DNA from: Acidobacteriota bacterium
Lineage (GTDB): Bacteria; Acidobacteriota; Vicinamibacteria; Vicinamibacterales; CAVVIG01
Assembly (NCBI GenBank): GCA_016195295.1
Contig: JACPZV010000183.1
Location: forward strand, 1-5,886
Direction: 5' to 3'
Length of the DNA: 5,886 bases
Shown here: in pieces, positions 1 to 5,392 of the stretch
Position numbering within the stretch: the first letter of the stretch is position 1
How the letters are laid out: every line of letters starts with the position of its first letter
Made by a program: the position numbers and the translations under genes
Notes under the pieces: generated by a model
Databases searched by the model: none
Seen by the model: only the letters and a program-made list of their open reading frames with translations
Told to the model about the DNA's origin: nothing

Positions 1-730
1 CGTCGCGCGCGCGCAGCGCGGCCTCGCGCAACGGCGCGAGCGATTCGGGGAGCCACTGCGCTTTTGGCGTGAGTGCGCCCTTGAGGAACGCGGATCGGAC
101 GATTACGCCGACGCCGGCAGCGTCGGCCGCCGGCATCACTTGACGGGCCATCCGCTGGTCGAGCGCGTTGAACGCGACCTGCAAGACGGCGTAGTGCCCC
201 GCGCGAATCACGGCGAGTGCCGCGTCCTCGCCGTACACCGACGCGCCAAGCACGCGGACCAAGCCGTGGCGCTGCGCGTCGAGGAGCGCGTCGGTCATCG
301 CGCCCTCGTCTATCATCATGCGCGTCGCGTTGTGAATCTGGACGATGTCGAGGACCTCGCGCTTGAGCGCGCGAAGTGAGGATTCGATCGAGGCGCCGAC
401 CGCCTGGCGCAGGGGCGGACCTGCGTGTCCGCCCGGGCCGACACGCGGGTCGGCCCCCACGGCCCCACTGACTTTGGTGGCGATCATGACGCGCGGGTCC
501 CGGCCGAGAGCGAGACCGACGATGCGTTCACTCTCGCCGTAGGTGGGCGCCGTGTCGATCAGCGTGACGCCGCGATCGACGGCCGCGTGAAGCAAACGGA
601 TCGCCTCGGCCTCGTCCGGCCGTCCGAACTCGCCGGGGACGTCGATGCCGTAGTCGACGCCGAGCGAGACCGTGCCGAGGGAGAGCGCGGAGACCGTAAG
701 GCCGGTGCGGCCGAGGGGGCGGTAATTCAA
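1..730 (-). CDS. Aldo/keto reductase, C-terminus cut by window edge
   Basis: About 243 codons are visible of a cytosolic NAD(P)H-dependent aldo/keto reductase, a family usually around 300 residues. The N-terminus LNYRPLGRTGLTVSALSLGT is the family's opening strand. The catalytic tetrad can be read as Asp59 and Tyr64 (in IDTAPTYGESE), Lys86 (in IATKVS) and His133 (in IVQIHNA). A TAA lies two codons upstream of TTG 730, so TTG is the only start that keeps this N-terminus; it has no Shine-Dalgarno sequence and sits next to an inverted repeat. Residues of about 90 to 106 are glycine- and proline-rich and come from a 44-nt palindromic element within the frame. The gene is last of five on this strand, 115 bases after the class III aminotransferase. 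The context suggests it reduces a sugar intermediate, but the substrate cannot be read from the sequence and a general housekeeping role is possible. Confidence 0.88.
   Translation of the reverse strand, partial: MNYRPLGRTGLTVSALSLGTVSLGVDYGIDVPGEFGRPDEAEAIRLLHAAVDRGVTLIDTAPTYGESERIVGLALGRDPRVMIATKVSGAVGADPRVGPGGHAGPPLRQAVGASIESSLRALKREVLDIVQIHNATRMMIDEGAMTDALLDAQRHGLVRVLGASVYGEDAALAVIRAGHYAVLQVAFNALDQRMARQVMPAADAAGVGVIVRSAFLKGALTPKAQWLPESLAPLREAALRARD
413..456. repeat. Double-hairpin palindromic element inside the reductase gene
   Basis: Two 22-nt hairpins lie back to back. The first has arms gggcggac (413-420) and gtccgccc (427-434) around a 6-nt loop. The second has arms gggccgac (435-442) and gtcggccc (449-456) around a 6-nt loop. 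Each stem is 8 perfect pairs, and the second hairpin matches the reverse complement of the first at 19 of 22 positions, so the 44 nt as a whole are also palindromic. The element lies between the codons for catalytic Lys86 and His133 and keeps the frame open, encoding a loop rich in Gly, Pro and Arg. Such elements occur as dispersed repeats in environmental genomes, and coding insertions of this type are known as Rickettsia palindromic elements; a link to either is inferred. Confidence 0.8.
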
Positions 731-738
731 GGCTTAGT

Positions 739-838
739 CGACACAAAGGACACCAAGGACACAGAGGCGGAAACTCGAGCGGCTTGAGTCGAACCAACTG
801 CGGACATTCCCTTTGTGTCCTTGGTGTCCTTTGTGTCG
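739..838. repeat. Inverted repeat of 9-nt GGACACAAA units between reductase and aminotransferase genes
   Basis: The arms 739-763 and 814-838 are perfect reverse complements over 25 nt and enclose a 50-nt loop. Each arm is built from about two and a half copies of a 9-nt unit (acaaaggac / accaaggac). A second, smaller stem lies within the loop: actcgag (773-779) and cttgagt (783-789), with one G-T pair and a cgg loop. The left arm starts 8 nt upstream of the reductase TTG and the right arm ends 7 nt before the aminotransferase stop codon, so the structure fills the junction. No T-run follows the stem in either direction, so it is not a typical intrinsic terminator, although a transcript could fold here and attenuate expression of the reductase. 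Confidence 0.85.
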
Positions 839-845
839 AACGCTC

Positions 846-2183
846 TTACGACGTCAGTCGATAGAACCCACGTCTCGCCGACGGTCCCTTCAGGCGCGAC
901 GCGTAGTCTCCCGCGCGGATCGCGTCGGCGATCGCGGCAAAAGACGACTCGACGGCTTTCATGTAGGCCTCGACGTGCGACGGCTGGTGCGCGAACGACG
1001 GCTTGAACTGGCTGTACGCGAGATAGCCGCGCTCCAGCATGTCCTGCGTGAAGAGCGTGGTGAGCGTCGGTTCGTCCGAATGCTCGAAGACGAAGTGCGT
1101 CAGGCTCGGCAGGCCCTCGGTGTGCAGCGCGATGCCGGTTTTCGCCGCCGCCTTCTTCCATCCGGCGAACGTCAGCTCGCCGATGCGGATCAAGTGATCG
1201 GCGACGCACGCGCGGCGGCATTTGCGGATCGTCGCGAGCGCGGCCACGGTGCCGACGCGCTCGGTCCAGTTCGTGCTGCTGATGAACGTGGACTGCGCGG
1301 CCTCCATCACCGTCGAGGTCCCGATGACGGCGGCCATCGGGTACCCGTTCGCCATCGCCTTCGCGAACACCGCGATATCCGGGTTGACGCCGAGCAGCTT
1401 GTGGATCCCGCCGTCGGTCATGCGAAAGCCCGTCGTCACCTCGTCGAAGATCAGCACGGCGCCGATCTCGGTCGCGAGATCGCGGACAGCCTCGAGAAAT
1501 CCTGGCTCCGGCGCGTCGCCCCGGCGCGGCTCCATGACGACGAGGCCGATCTCGCCGCGGTTGGCATCGACGATCGCTTTGAGCTGATCGAGCCGGTTGT
1601 AGTGGAACGGCAGCGCCGTGCCCTTCAAGCCGCGCGGCACGCCCGCGGGATCGAGGCCGGGCATCAGCTGGCCGTCGAGCGCGCGTTCGTCCGCAAGGTT
1701 GGCGGCCAGGTACCAGTCGCCCCAGCCGTGGTAGCCGGAGAACGCGATTTTGTCGCGCCGCGTGTGCGCGCGCGCGACGCGGACCGCGAGCATCATCGCT
1801 TCGCCGCCCGACCGCGCGTAGCGCACCATCTGCGCCCACGGATGCAGCTCGCACAGGAGTTCCGCGAGCTCGACTTCCTCCGGCGCGTTGAGTGTCGTCG
1901 CCGACCCCGCATCGATCGCCGCCTTGACCGCCGCGTCGACGTCCGGGTCGGCGTAACCGAGCACGCAGGCACCGATGGCCATCATCGACATGTCGACGTA
2001 GGTGTTGCCGTCGACGTCGGTGACTTCGACGCCTCGCGCCTTCGAGTAGTACGAGGGCCACTGCTCGGGCAGGAACATCTCGGGCCGCTTGGAAAGCAAC
2101 TGCGTCCCGCCGGGGATCAACGTCTTGGCTCGGCGATAAAGCGCCTGGCCTTTCGCGGTCGAGGGCTTGAGATTCACGGTCAT
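846..2183 (-). CDS. Class III PLP aminotransferase, glutamate-1-semialdehyde aminomutase-like
   Basis: This 445-residue protein is full length for the class III (fold type I) PLP-dependent aminotransferases and is closest in layout to glutamate-1-semialdehyde 2,1-aminomutase. Visible motifs are IPGGTQ near the N-terminus (23-28), the cofactor phosphate-binding RSGGEAMMLAVRVAR (124-138), SGYHGWGDW (149-157), the PLP-contacting Asp247 in FDEVTTGFR, the Schiff-base Lys275 in FAKAMANGYP, and SSTNWTERVG (302-311). The SGGEA and SSTNWTE forms differ from the usual SGTEA and GTFSGNP of true aminomutases, which argues against a role in haem synthesis. The ATG at 2183 has AAGG six bases upstream. Lying fourth in a sugar gene set, it probably transaminates a sugar or sugar-acid intermediate, perhaps paired with the reductase downstream. 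The reaction is an inference; the family assignment is secure. Confidence 0.9.
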   Translation of the reverse strand: MTVNLKPSTAKGQALYRRAKTLIPGGTQLLSKRPEMFLPEQWPSYYSKARGVEVTDVDGNTYVDMSMMAIGACVLGYADPDVDAAVKAAIDAGSATTLNAPEEVELAELLCELHPWAQMVRYARSGGEAMMLAVRVARAHTRRDKIAFSGYHGWGDWYLAANLADERALDGQLMPGLDPAGVPRGLKGTALPFHYNRLDQLKAIVDANRGEIGLVVMEPRRGDAPEPGFLEAVRDLATEIGAVLIFDEVTTGFRMTDGGIHKLLGVNPDIAVFAKAMANGYPMAAVIGTSTVMEAAQSTFISSTNWTERVGTVAALATIRKCRRACVADHLIRIGELTFAGWKKAAAKTGIALHTEGLPSLTHFVFEHSDEPTLTTLFTQDMLERGYLAYSQFKPSFAHQPSHVEAYMKAVESSFAAIADAIRAGDYASRLKGPSARRGFYRLTS

Positions 2184-2189
2184 GCGGTA

Positions 2190-2193
2190 CCTT
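2190..2193 (-). promoter_or_regulatory. Ribosome binding site of the class III aminotransferase
   Basis: AAGG on the minus strand stands six bases upstream of the ATG at 2183. It supports this start and is one of only two clear Shine-Dalgarno matches among the genes here. The neighbouring heptamer array begins two bases further upstream. Confidence 0.5.
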
Positions 2194-2194
2194 G

Positions 2195-2269
2195 AGATTT
2201 CAGATTTCAGAGTTCAGATTTCAGATTGCTTCTCAGTTCTCAGTTCTCAGTTTTCAGTTTTCAGTTTTA
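2195..2269. repeat. Heptamer tandem array between spsF-like and aminotransferase genes
   Basis: Read on the plus strand, five 7-nt units of the type agatttc (2195-2229) are followed by a 5-nt partial unit (2230-2234) and five units of the type agttctc / agttttc (2235-2269). On the coding strand the units read GAAATCT, GAGAACT and GAAAACT. TGA recurs every 7 nt, so stops appear in all three frames within 21 nt. The stop codon of the SpsF-like gene (TAA, 2269-2267) is inside the last unit, and the array ends two bases before the ribosome binding site of the next gene. It is much richer in A and T than the genes around it. Confidence 0.88.
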
Positions 2270-3049
2270 AGTTTTCTTTTCACTCCCCTGCCAGACTTCC
2301 AAGTATCCCTCTTTCCCGATGAACGATTCGTTCGTCGCGGCGAGTTCCGGGTGTGTGGCGAGGTACTGCAGCACGTCCTCCATGCCGAACGCGCGGTCCG
2401 GACGGTACAGCGCGTCATAAAGGCGTTCGATCAGGCTGAAGTCCGCCTCGTTGTCCACGGTCCAGCGCAGCCGCGAATAATCGACGTCGCTCGTCAACTG
2501 GCCGCAGCGGAACAGATCCCTGTGCCGCCAAATGTACGGCGTCACGTGCTCGCGATCGGGCGCGCTCGTCGCCTCGCGCCAGGCGCGCTCGAGCGCGGCC
2601 ATGCTGAAACACTCCGCGTCGAGACCGTCGGGATATCGCCCCTGTCCCACGAACAGCGCGCCGGCGCCCGTGGCGACGCCGACGTGATCGTACGCGCCGC
2701 TCTGGTAGAGCGCGACGAGTCTCGCGAGCAGGCCCGGATCGACGAGCGGACAATCGGCGGTGATTCGCACCAATGGATCGCCGTGAAACGATCGAGCCGC
2801 CTGGTAGAACCGATCGAGGACGTCCTGTTCGCTGCCCGCAAAGCAGTCGATCCGCTCGGCCTCGCACAAGCGACGAATCGGCGCGTCGCCATCGAGATCC
2901 GACGTCGCGACCACCACATTCGCGATTGCCGGACACGCGCGTGCTCGCTGGACGATTCGCAGCAGCATCGGCCTTCCCGCGAGCGGGCGCAGCACTTTGC
3001 CGGGAAGCCGCGTCGATCCCATACGCGCCTGAACTATGGCGGTCAGCAT
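2267..3049 (-). CDS. spsF: SpsF-like cytidylyltransferase (CMP-sugar synthetase family)
   Basis: The 260-residue product belongs to the nucleotidyltransferase group of CMP-KDO synthetase, CMP-NeuA and SpsF, which join a CMP group from CTP to a 2-keto-3-deoxy sugar acid. The N-terminus carries the nucleotide-binding signature QARMGSTRLPGKVL (7-20). Further marks are VVVATSD (46-51), GSEQDVLDR (72-80), the metal- and substrate-binding RITADCPLVDP (95-105), REHVTPYIW (166-174) and RWTVDNEADF (195-204). The frame is open upstream to 3208, but the signature begins exactly at ATG 3049 and the upstream codons translate repeat DNA, so this start is chosen even though no Shine-Dalgarno sequence is seen. 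It follows the NeuB-like gene, as spsF follows spsE in the Bacillus sps operon, and probably activates that enzyme's product. The last residues (SEKKT) border the heptamer array. Confidence 0.88.
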   Translation of the reverse strand: MLTAIVQARMGSTRLPGKVLRPLAGRPMLLRIVQRARACPAIANVVVATSDLDGDAPIRRLCEAERIDCFAGSEQDVLDRFYQAARSFHGDPLVRITADCPLVDPGLLARLVALYQSGAYDHVGVATGAGALFVGQGRYPDGLDAECFSMAALERAWREATSAPDREHVTPYIWRHRDLFRCGQLTSDVDYSRLRWTVDNEADFSLIERLYDALYRPDRAFGMEDVLQYLATHPELAATNESFIGKEGYLEVWQGSEKKT

Positions 3050-3050
3050 T

Positions 3051-3137
3051 GCGGAGTGAGGATTGAGATTGGGGATTGGGGACATTGACGCGTCCGCCCG
3101 GCGGTCCGTAATCCGCACTTCGCGATCCTCAATCCGC
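3051..3137. repeat. Spacer with inverted arms and GATTGGG-type repeats between neuB-like and spsF-like genes
   Basis: The arms 3051-3063 (gcggagtgaggat) and 3125-3137 match as reverse complements at 12 of 13 positions. Between them lie a short tandem (gattgagattggggattgggga, from 3061) and a small palindrome ccgcc-c-ggcgg within the interval. The structure occupies nearly all of the 92 nt between the NeuB-like stop codon (3142) and the SpsF-like ATG (3049). It contains no coding signal; the open frame that runs through it carries no family motif. Confidence 0.65.
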
Positions 3138-3141
3138 ATGA

Positions 3142-3996
3142 TCATGGATTCCACGTTTTCCGGATCGCCAGCGTCGGCCGAAGGCCATCGGTTGGATCCG
3201 CGCGCCACTCGCGATCGGCCATCTCGACGTCGACCGGCGTCTTGTCGCCCGTGCCGTCGGCGGCGACGCCGTGCAGGACGGTTTCAATCGCCGGCCCGAT
3301 CTGTTTCGGGAGCCAGCAGTGGCCAGCGTCGAACTCGGCGCCGGTCCCATCGAGATCGAGATGAAACTCGACCATCTCCGCGCGCCAGCGGTGCACCGCG
3401 CGATAGATGACCGCCGGGCTCACGCTGTGATCGGACCAGCCCGCGCGCGCGCGTGTCGCCTGACGAATCGTTTCGATCGCCGCGAGGTTGCACTGCTCCA
3501 CGGGCGTCGGGTAGCCGGACGTGCAGTGCAACAGCAGCGGATCGGCGCAGCCCGCGCCGCGCAAGATGTCGGCCGCGCGCACCACTTCGTCCAGCGTGGC
3601 CATGCCCGTCGCGAGCACCACCGGTTTCCCCGTCCGCGCGCACGCGCGCAGGAGATCGGCCCACGGCAGCTCGTACGACGCGATCTTGTAGAAATCGACG
3701 TGCGGCTGAAGGACGTCCACGGCGCGCAACGAGAACGGCGTGCACGCGAACTGAATGCCGAGGTCGCGACTGCGCGCCGCCAACGCCGGGAGAAACTCCT
3801 CGGGCAGTTCCCAGTGCGAGCGCGCTCGATGTTTCGGACTGCGCGCGAGGATCTCCGGCGTGAACAGCTCGTCCACCTTGAACAACTGAAACTTGACGGC
3901 CGCGCAGCCCAGGCGCGAGGCCGTCTCGACAAACGCGAGCGCGCGGTCGACGTCACGGTGGTGGTTGCTGGAAACTTCGGCGACGAACCGGGTCAT
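3142..3996 (-). CDS. NeuB-like N-acetylneuraminate synthase family protein, short form without SAF domain
   Basis: This 284-residue TIM-barrel protein resembles NeuB, PseI and SpsE, which condense phosphoenolpyruvate with an N-acetylated hexose derivative to form a nine-carbon 2-keto-3-deoxy acid. Recognisable elements are AEVSSNHHRD (6-15), AVKFQLFK (33-40), CTPFS (85-89), YKIASYEL (103-110), ATGMAT (129-134), HCTSGYP (157-163) and GWSDHS (186-191). Two things are odd. It stops about 60 to 70 residues short of classical NeuB, with no C-terminal SAF (antifreeze-like) domain. The usual EKH of the late barrel strand reads Glu210-Phe211-His212, followed by LDLDGTGAEFDAGHCW. The ATG overlaps the PseC-like stop as ATGA and is preceded by GGAG at six bases, implying translational coupling. 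The family is clear; the exact substrate is not, and a related KDO-type or other aldolase-like condensation cannot be excluded. Confidence 0.85.
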   Translation of the reverse strand: MTRFVAEVSSNHHRDVDRALAFVETASRLGCAAVKFQLFKVDELFTPEILARSPKHRARSHWELPEEFLPALAARSRDLGIQFACTPFSLRAVDVLQPHVDFYKIASYELPWADLLRACARTGKPVVLATGMATLDEVVRAADILRGAGCADPLLLHCTSGYPTPVEQCNLAAIETIRQATRARAGWSDHSVSPAVIYRAVHRWRAEMVEFHLDLDGTGAEFDAGHCWLPKQIGPAIETVLHGVAADGTGDKTPVDVEMADREWRADPTDGLRPTLAIRKTWNP

Positions 3997-5270
3997 TGCT
4001 CACTCCGGGGGCCCCTGCCCCCCGGTGGCTCACTCCGGTGGCCCCGGCCCCCAGGCGGCTCGCTCCGGAACGCCTCGATGACCTTAGCCGTCGCGTCGAC
4101 GACGTCCCGGATGTCGCGCGCGGTCATCGCCGGGAACATCGGCAGCGTGAGGATCTGTTCGTACGCGGCTTCCGCGATCGGACAGAGTCCGGGGCCGAAG
4201 CCGAAGCGCCGGCGGTAAAACGGATGGAAGTGCACGGGGATGTAGTGCACGTTCACGCCGATGCCCTCGCGGCGCAGCGCGGCAAACAGCGTCGCCCGGT
4301 CGGTCGACAGTCGCGTCGTGTCGACGCGCACGACGAAAAGATGATACGCGTGGGTCGCGCCAGGGCGCACCGCAAGCGGCTGCACCTCGGGAATCGATGC
4401 GAACGCGCGGATGTACGTCTCGGCGATCGCCTGCCGCCGCGCGACGCGCGCGGCCAGCTTCCCGAGCTGACTGAGCCCGAGCGCGCTCTGCACGTCGGTG
4501 AGCCGATAGTTGTAGCCGAGCTCGACGATCTCGTAGATCCAAGACGACCGCGCGCCGCGTTGTCGATGATCGACCGTGATGCCGTGGTTGCGAAACATCC
4601 GCATCCGCGCGGCCAGCGCGGGATCGGCGGTGGTGACGACGCCACCCTCGCCCGTCGTCACGTGCTTGACCGGATGCAGGCTGAAGGCGTTGAGATCGGC
4701 CAGCGTGCCGACCGGCCGACTGCCGTCGCGCGCGCCGAGCGCGTGACACGCGTCGGCGACGATTTTGATCTCCGGGCGTCCCGCGAGGACGCGTCGCAGC
4801 GCGTCGTAGTCGCACGGTTGTCCGGCGTAGTCGACCGCGACGATCGCCTTGGTGCGTTCGGTCAGCCGCTCGGCGACTTTCGCGGGGTCGACGAGCAGCG
4901 TTCGCGCGTCGACGTCGACGAAGACCGGCGTGCCGCCCTGATAGACGATGGCGTTGGCGGAGGCGGCAAACGTCATCGGCGGCACGACGACTTCGTCGCC
5001 GGGCCCGACGCCGATCGCGAACATCGCCGCGTGCAGCGCGGCGGTGCCGCTGTTGACGGCGACGGCTTCAGGTGCGCCGACCGCGCGGGCGAAGGCCGCT
5101 TCGAATTCGGCGACAGTCGGTCCGCCGGTCAGCCAGTCCGAGCGCAGCACGCGCGCGACCGCCGCGACGTCGTCGTCGTCGATCTCGTGGCGGCCGTATG
5201 GCAGGAGCTCCGCGCGAACGGGCGCGCCGCCATGCAGCGCGAGCTGCGCGGTCTTCAGAGTGTCACCCAC
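3993..5270 (-). CDS. pseC: PseC-like DegT/DnrJ/EryC1/StrS sugar aminotransferase
   Basis: This 425-residue PLP enzyme of the DegT family most resembles PseC/SpsC, which transfers an amino group to C4 of a UDP-4-keto-6-deoxy-HexNAc. It shows AVNSGTAALH (71-80), VPPMTFAASANA (96-107), VADACHALGA (171-180), the Schiff-base Lys202 in SLHPVKHVTTGEGG (a form typical of PseC), GYNYRLTDVQSALGL (252-266) and VHYIPVH (341-347). GTG 5270 is the only start after an in-frame TAG at 5285-5283, and it has no clear Shine-Dalgarno sequence. Family homology ends near residue 400. The last 24 residues are a low-complexity tail, two copies of RSEPPGGRG plus RSEQ, encoded by a 30-nt tandem repeat. It is the first gene of the leftward set and overlaps the NeuB-like gene by four bases. 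No PseB dehydratase is in view to supply its substrate. Confidence 0.88.
   Translation of the reverse strand: MGDTLKTAQLALHGGAPVRAELLPYGRHEIDDDDVAAVARVLRSDWLTGGPTVAEFEAAFARAVGAPEAVAVNSGTAALHAAMFAIGVGPGDEVVVPPMTFAASANAIVYQGGTPVFVDVDARTLLVDPAKVAERLTERTKAIVAVDYAGQPCDYDALRRVLAGRPEIKIVADACHALGARDGSRPVGTLADLNAFSLHPVKHVTTGEGGVVTTADPALAARMRMFRNHGITVDHRQRGARSSWIYEIVELGYNYRLTDVQSALGLSQLGKLAARVARRQAIAETYIRAFASIPEVQPLAVRPGATHAYHLFVVRVDTTRLSTDRATLFAALRREGIGVNVHYIPVHFHPFYRRRFGFGPGLCPIAEAAYEQILTLPMFPAMTARDIRDVVDATAKVIEAFRSEPPGGRGHRSEPPGGRGPRSEQ
3998..4068. repeat. In-frame 30-nt tandem repeat at the pseC-like 3' end, carrying the next gene's RBS
   Basis: The 11-nt motif gctcactccgg occurs at 3998-4008 and 4028-4038, with one change at 4058-4068 (gctcgctccgg). 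The spacing is exactly 30 nt, or ten codons, and the G- and C-rich bases between the copies are similar to each other. The stretch 4005-4025 can fold as a near-perfect GC hairpin. The repeat encodes the C-terminal tail of the PseC-like protein and ends one base before the NeuB-like ATG. Confidence 0.85.
4003..4006 (-). promoter_or_regulatory. Ribosome binding site of the NeuB-like gene, inside the tandem repeat
   Basis: GGAG on the minus strand lies six bases upstream of ATG 3996. It belongs to the repeated motif CCGGAGTGAGC, so the repeat copy nearest the gene supplies its ribosome binding site. It supports both the chosen start and translational coupling with the upstream gene. Confidence 0.6.
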
Positions 5271-5289
5271 GACTCGGATTCGCTACTAA

Positions 5290-5378
5290 GGACACGAAGG
5301 ACACAAAGGAAAGATTCATGCTGTGTGGAACGTGACGTTATAGTTTAACAGGCCTTTTCCTTTGTGTCCTTTGTGTCC
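5290..5378. repeat. Second inverted repeat of GGACACAAA units, in the divergent intergenic region
   Basis: The arms 5290-5312 and 5356-5378 are reverse complements at 22 of 23 positions (the one mismatch can pair as G-T in RNA) and enclose a 43-nt AT-richer loop. The arm units (ggacacgaa, ggacacaaa) are the same family as those at 739-838, but the loop sequences of the two copies are unrelated. It fills most of the 122 nt between the divergent starts at 5270 and 5393. Confidence 0.85.
5315..5344 (+). promoter_or_regulatory. Possible weak promoter in the loop of the divergent intergenic repeat
   Basis: TATAGT (5339-5344) matches a sigma-70 -10 box at five of six positions. TTCATG (5315-5320), 18 bases upstream, is a poor -35 match (three of six). 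The same spot read on the other strand gives TATAAC (5342-5337) without a visible -35. Both divergent genes need promoters nearby and this loop is the only AT-rich stretch, but the match is weak. Confidence 0.22.
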
Positions 5379-5392
5379 CCTGTGGTGATTCC

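Noticed and set aside
739..838. Intrinsic transcription terminator
   Set aside because: The loop is 50 nt and neither arm is followed by a T-run; the stem is built from dispersed-repeat units.
846..2183. True hemL (haem pathway glutamate-1-semialdehyde aminomutase)
   Set aside because: The sugar-cluster context and the altered SGGEA and SSTNWTE motifs favour a paralogous aminotransferase, although the fold is the same.
813..2195. Long plus-strand open frame opposite the class III aminotransferase, and a similar minus-strand frame at 727-2061
   Set aside because: Arg- and Ala-rich translations without family motifs, mirroring the high third-position GC of the real gene; the 846-2183 frame contains all the aminotransferase motifs.
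2195..2269. CRISPR array
   Set aside because: Units are 7 nt with no unique spacers; it is a simple tandem array.
3050..3208. Extended N-terminus for the SpsF-like protein from an upstream start at 3208
   Set aside because: The extra 53 codons overlap the NeuB-like 3' end and translate repeat spacer; the conserved nucleotide-binding signature begins just after ATG 3049.
3996..5348. 450-codon plus-strand open frame opposite the PseC-like gene
   Set aside because: Low-complexity Arg/Asp/Val-rich translation that ends in translated repeat DNA; the minus strand carries a clear enzyme with Lys202 and the other expected motifs.
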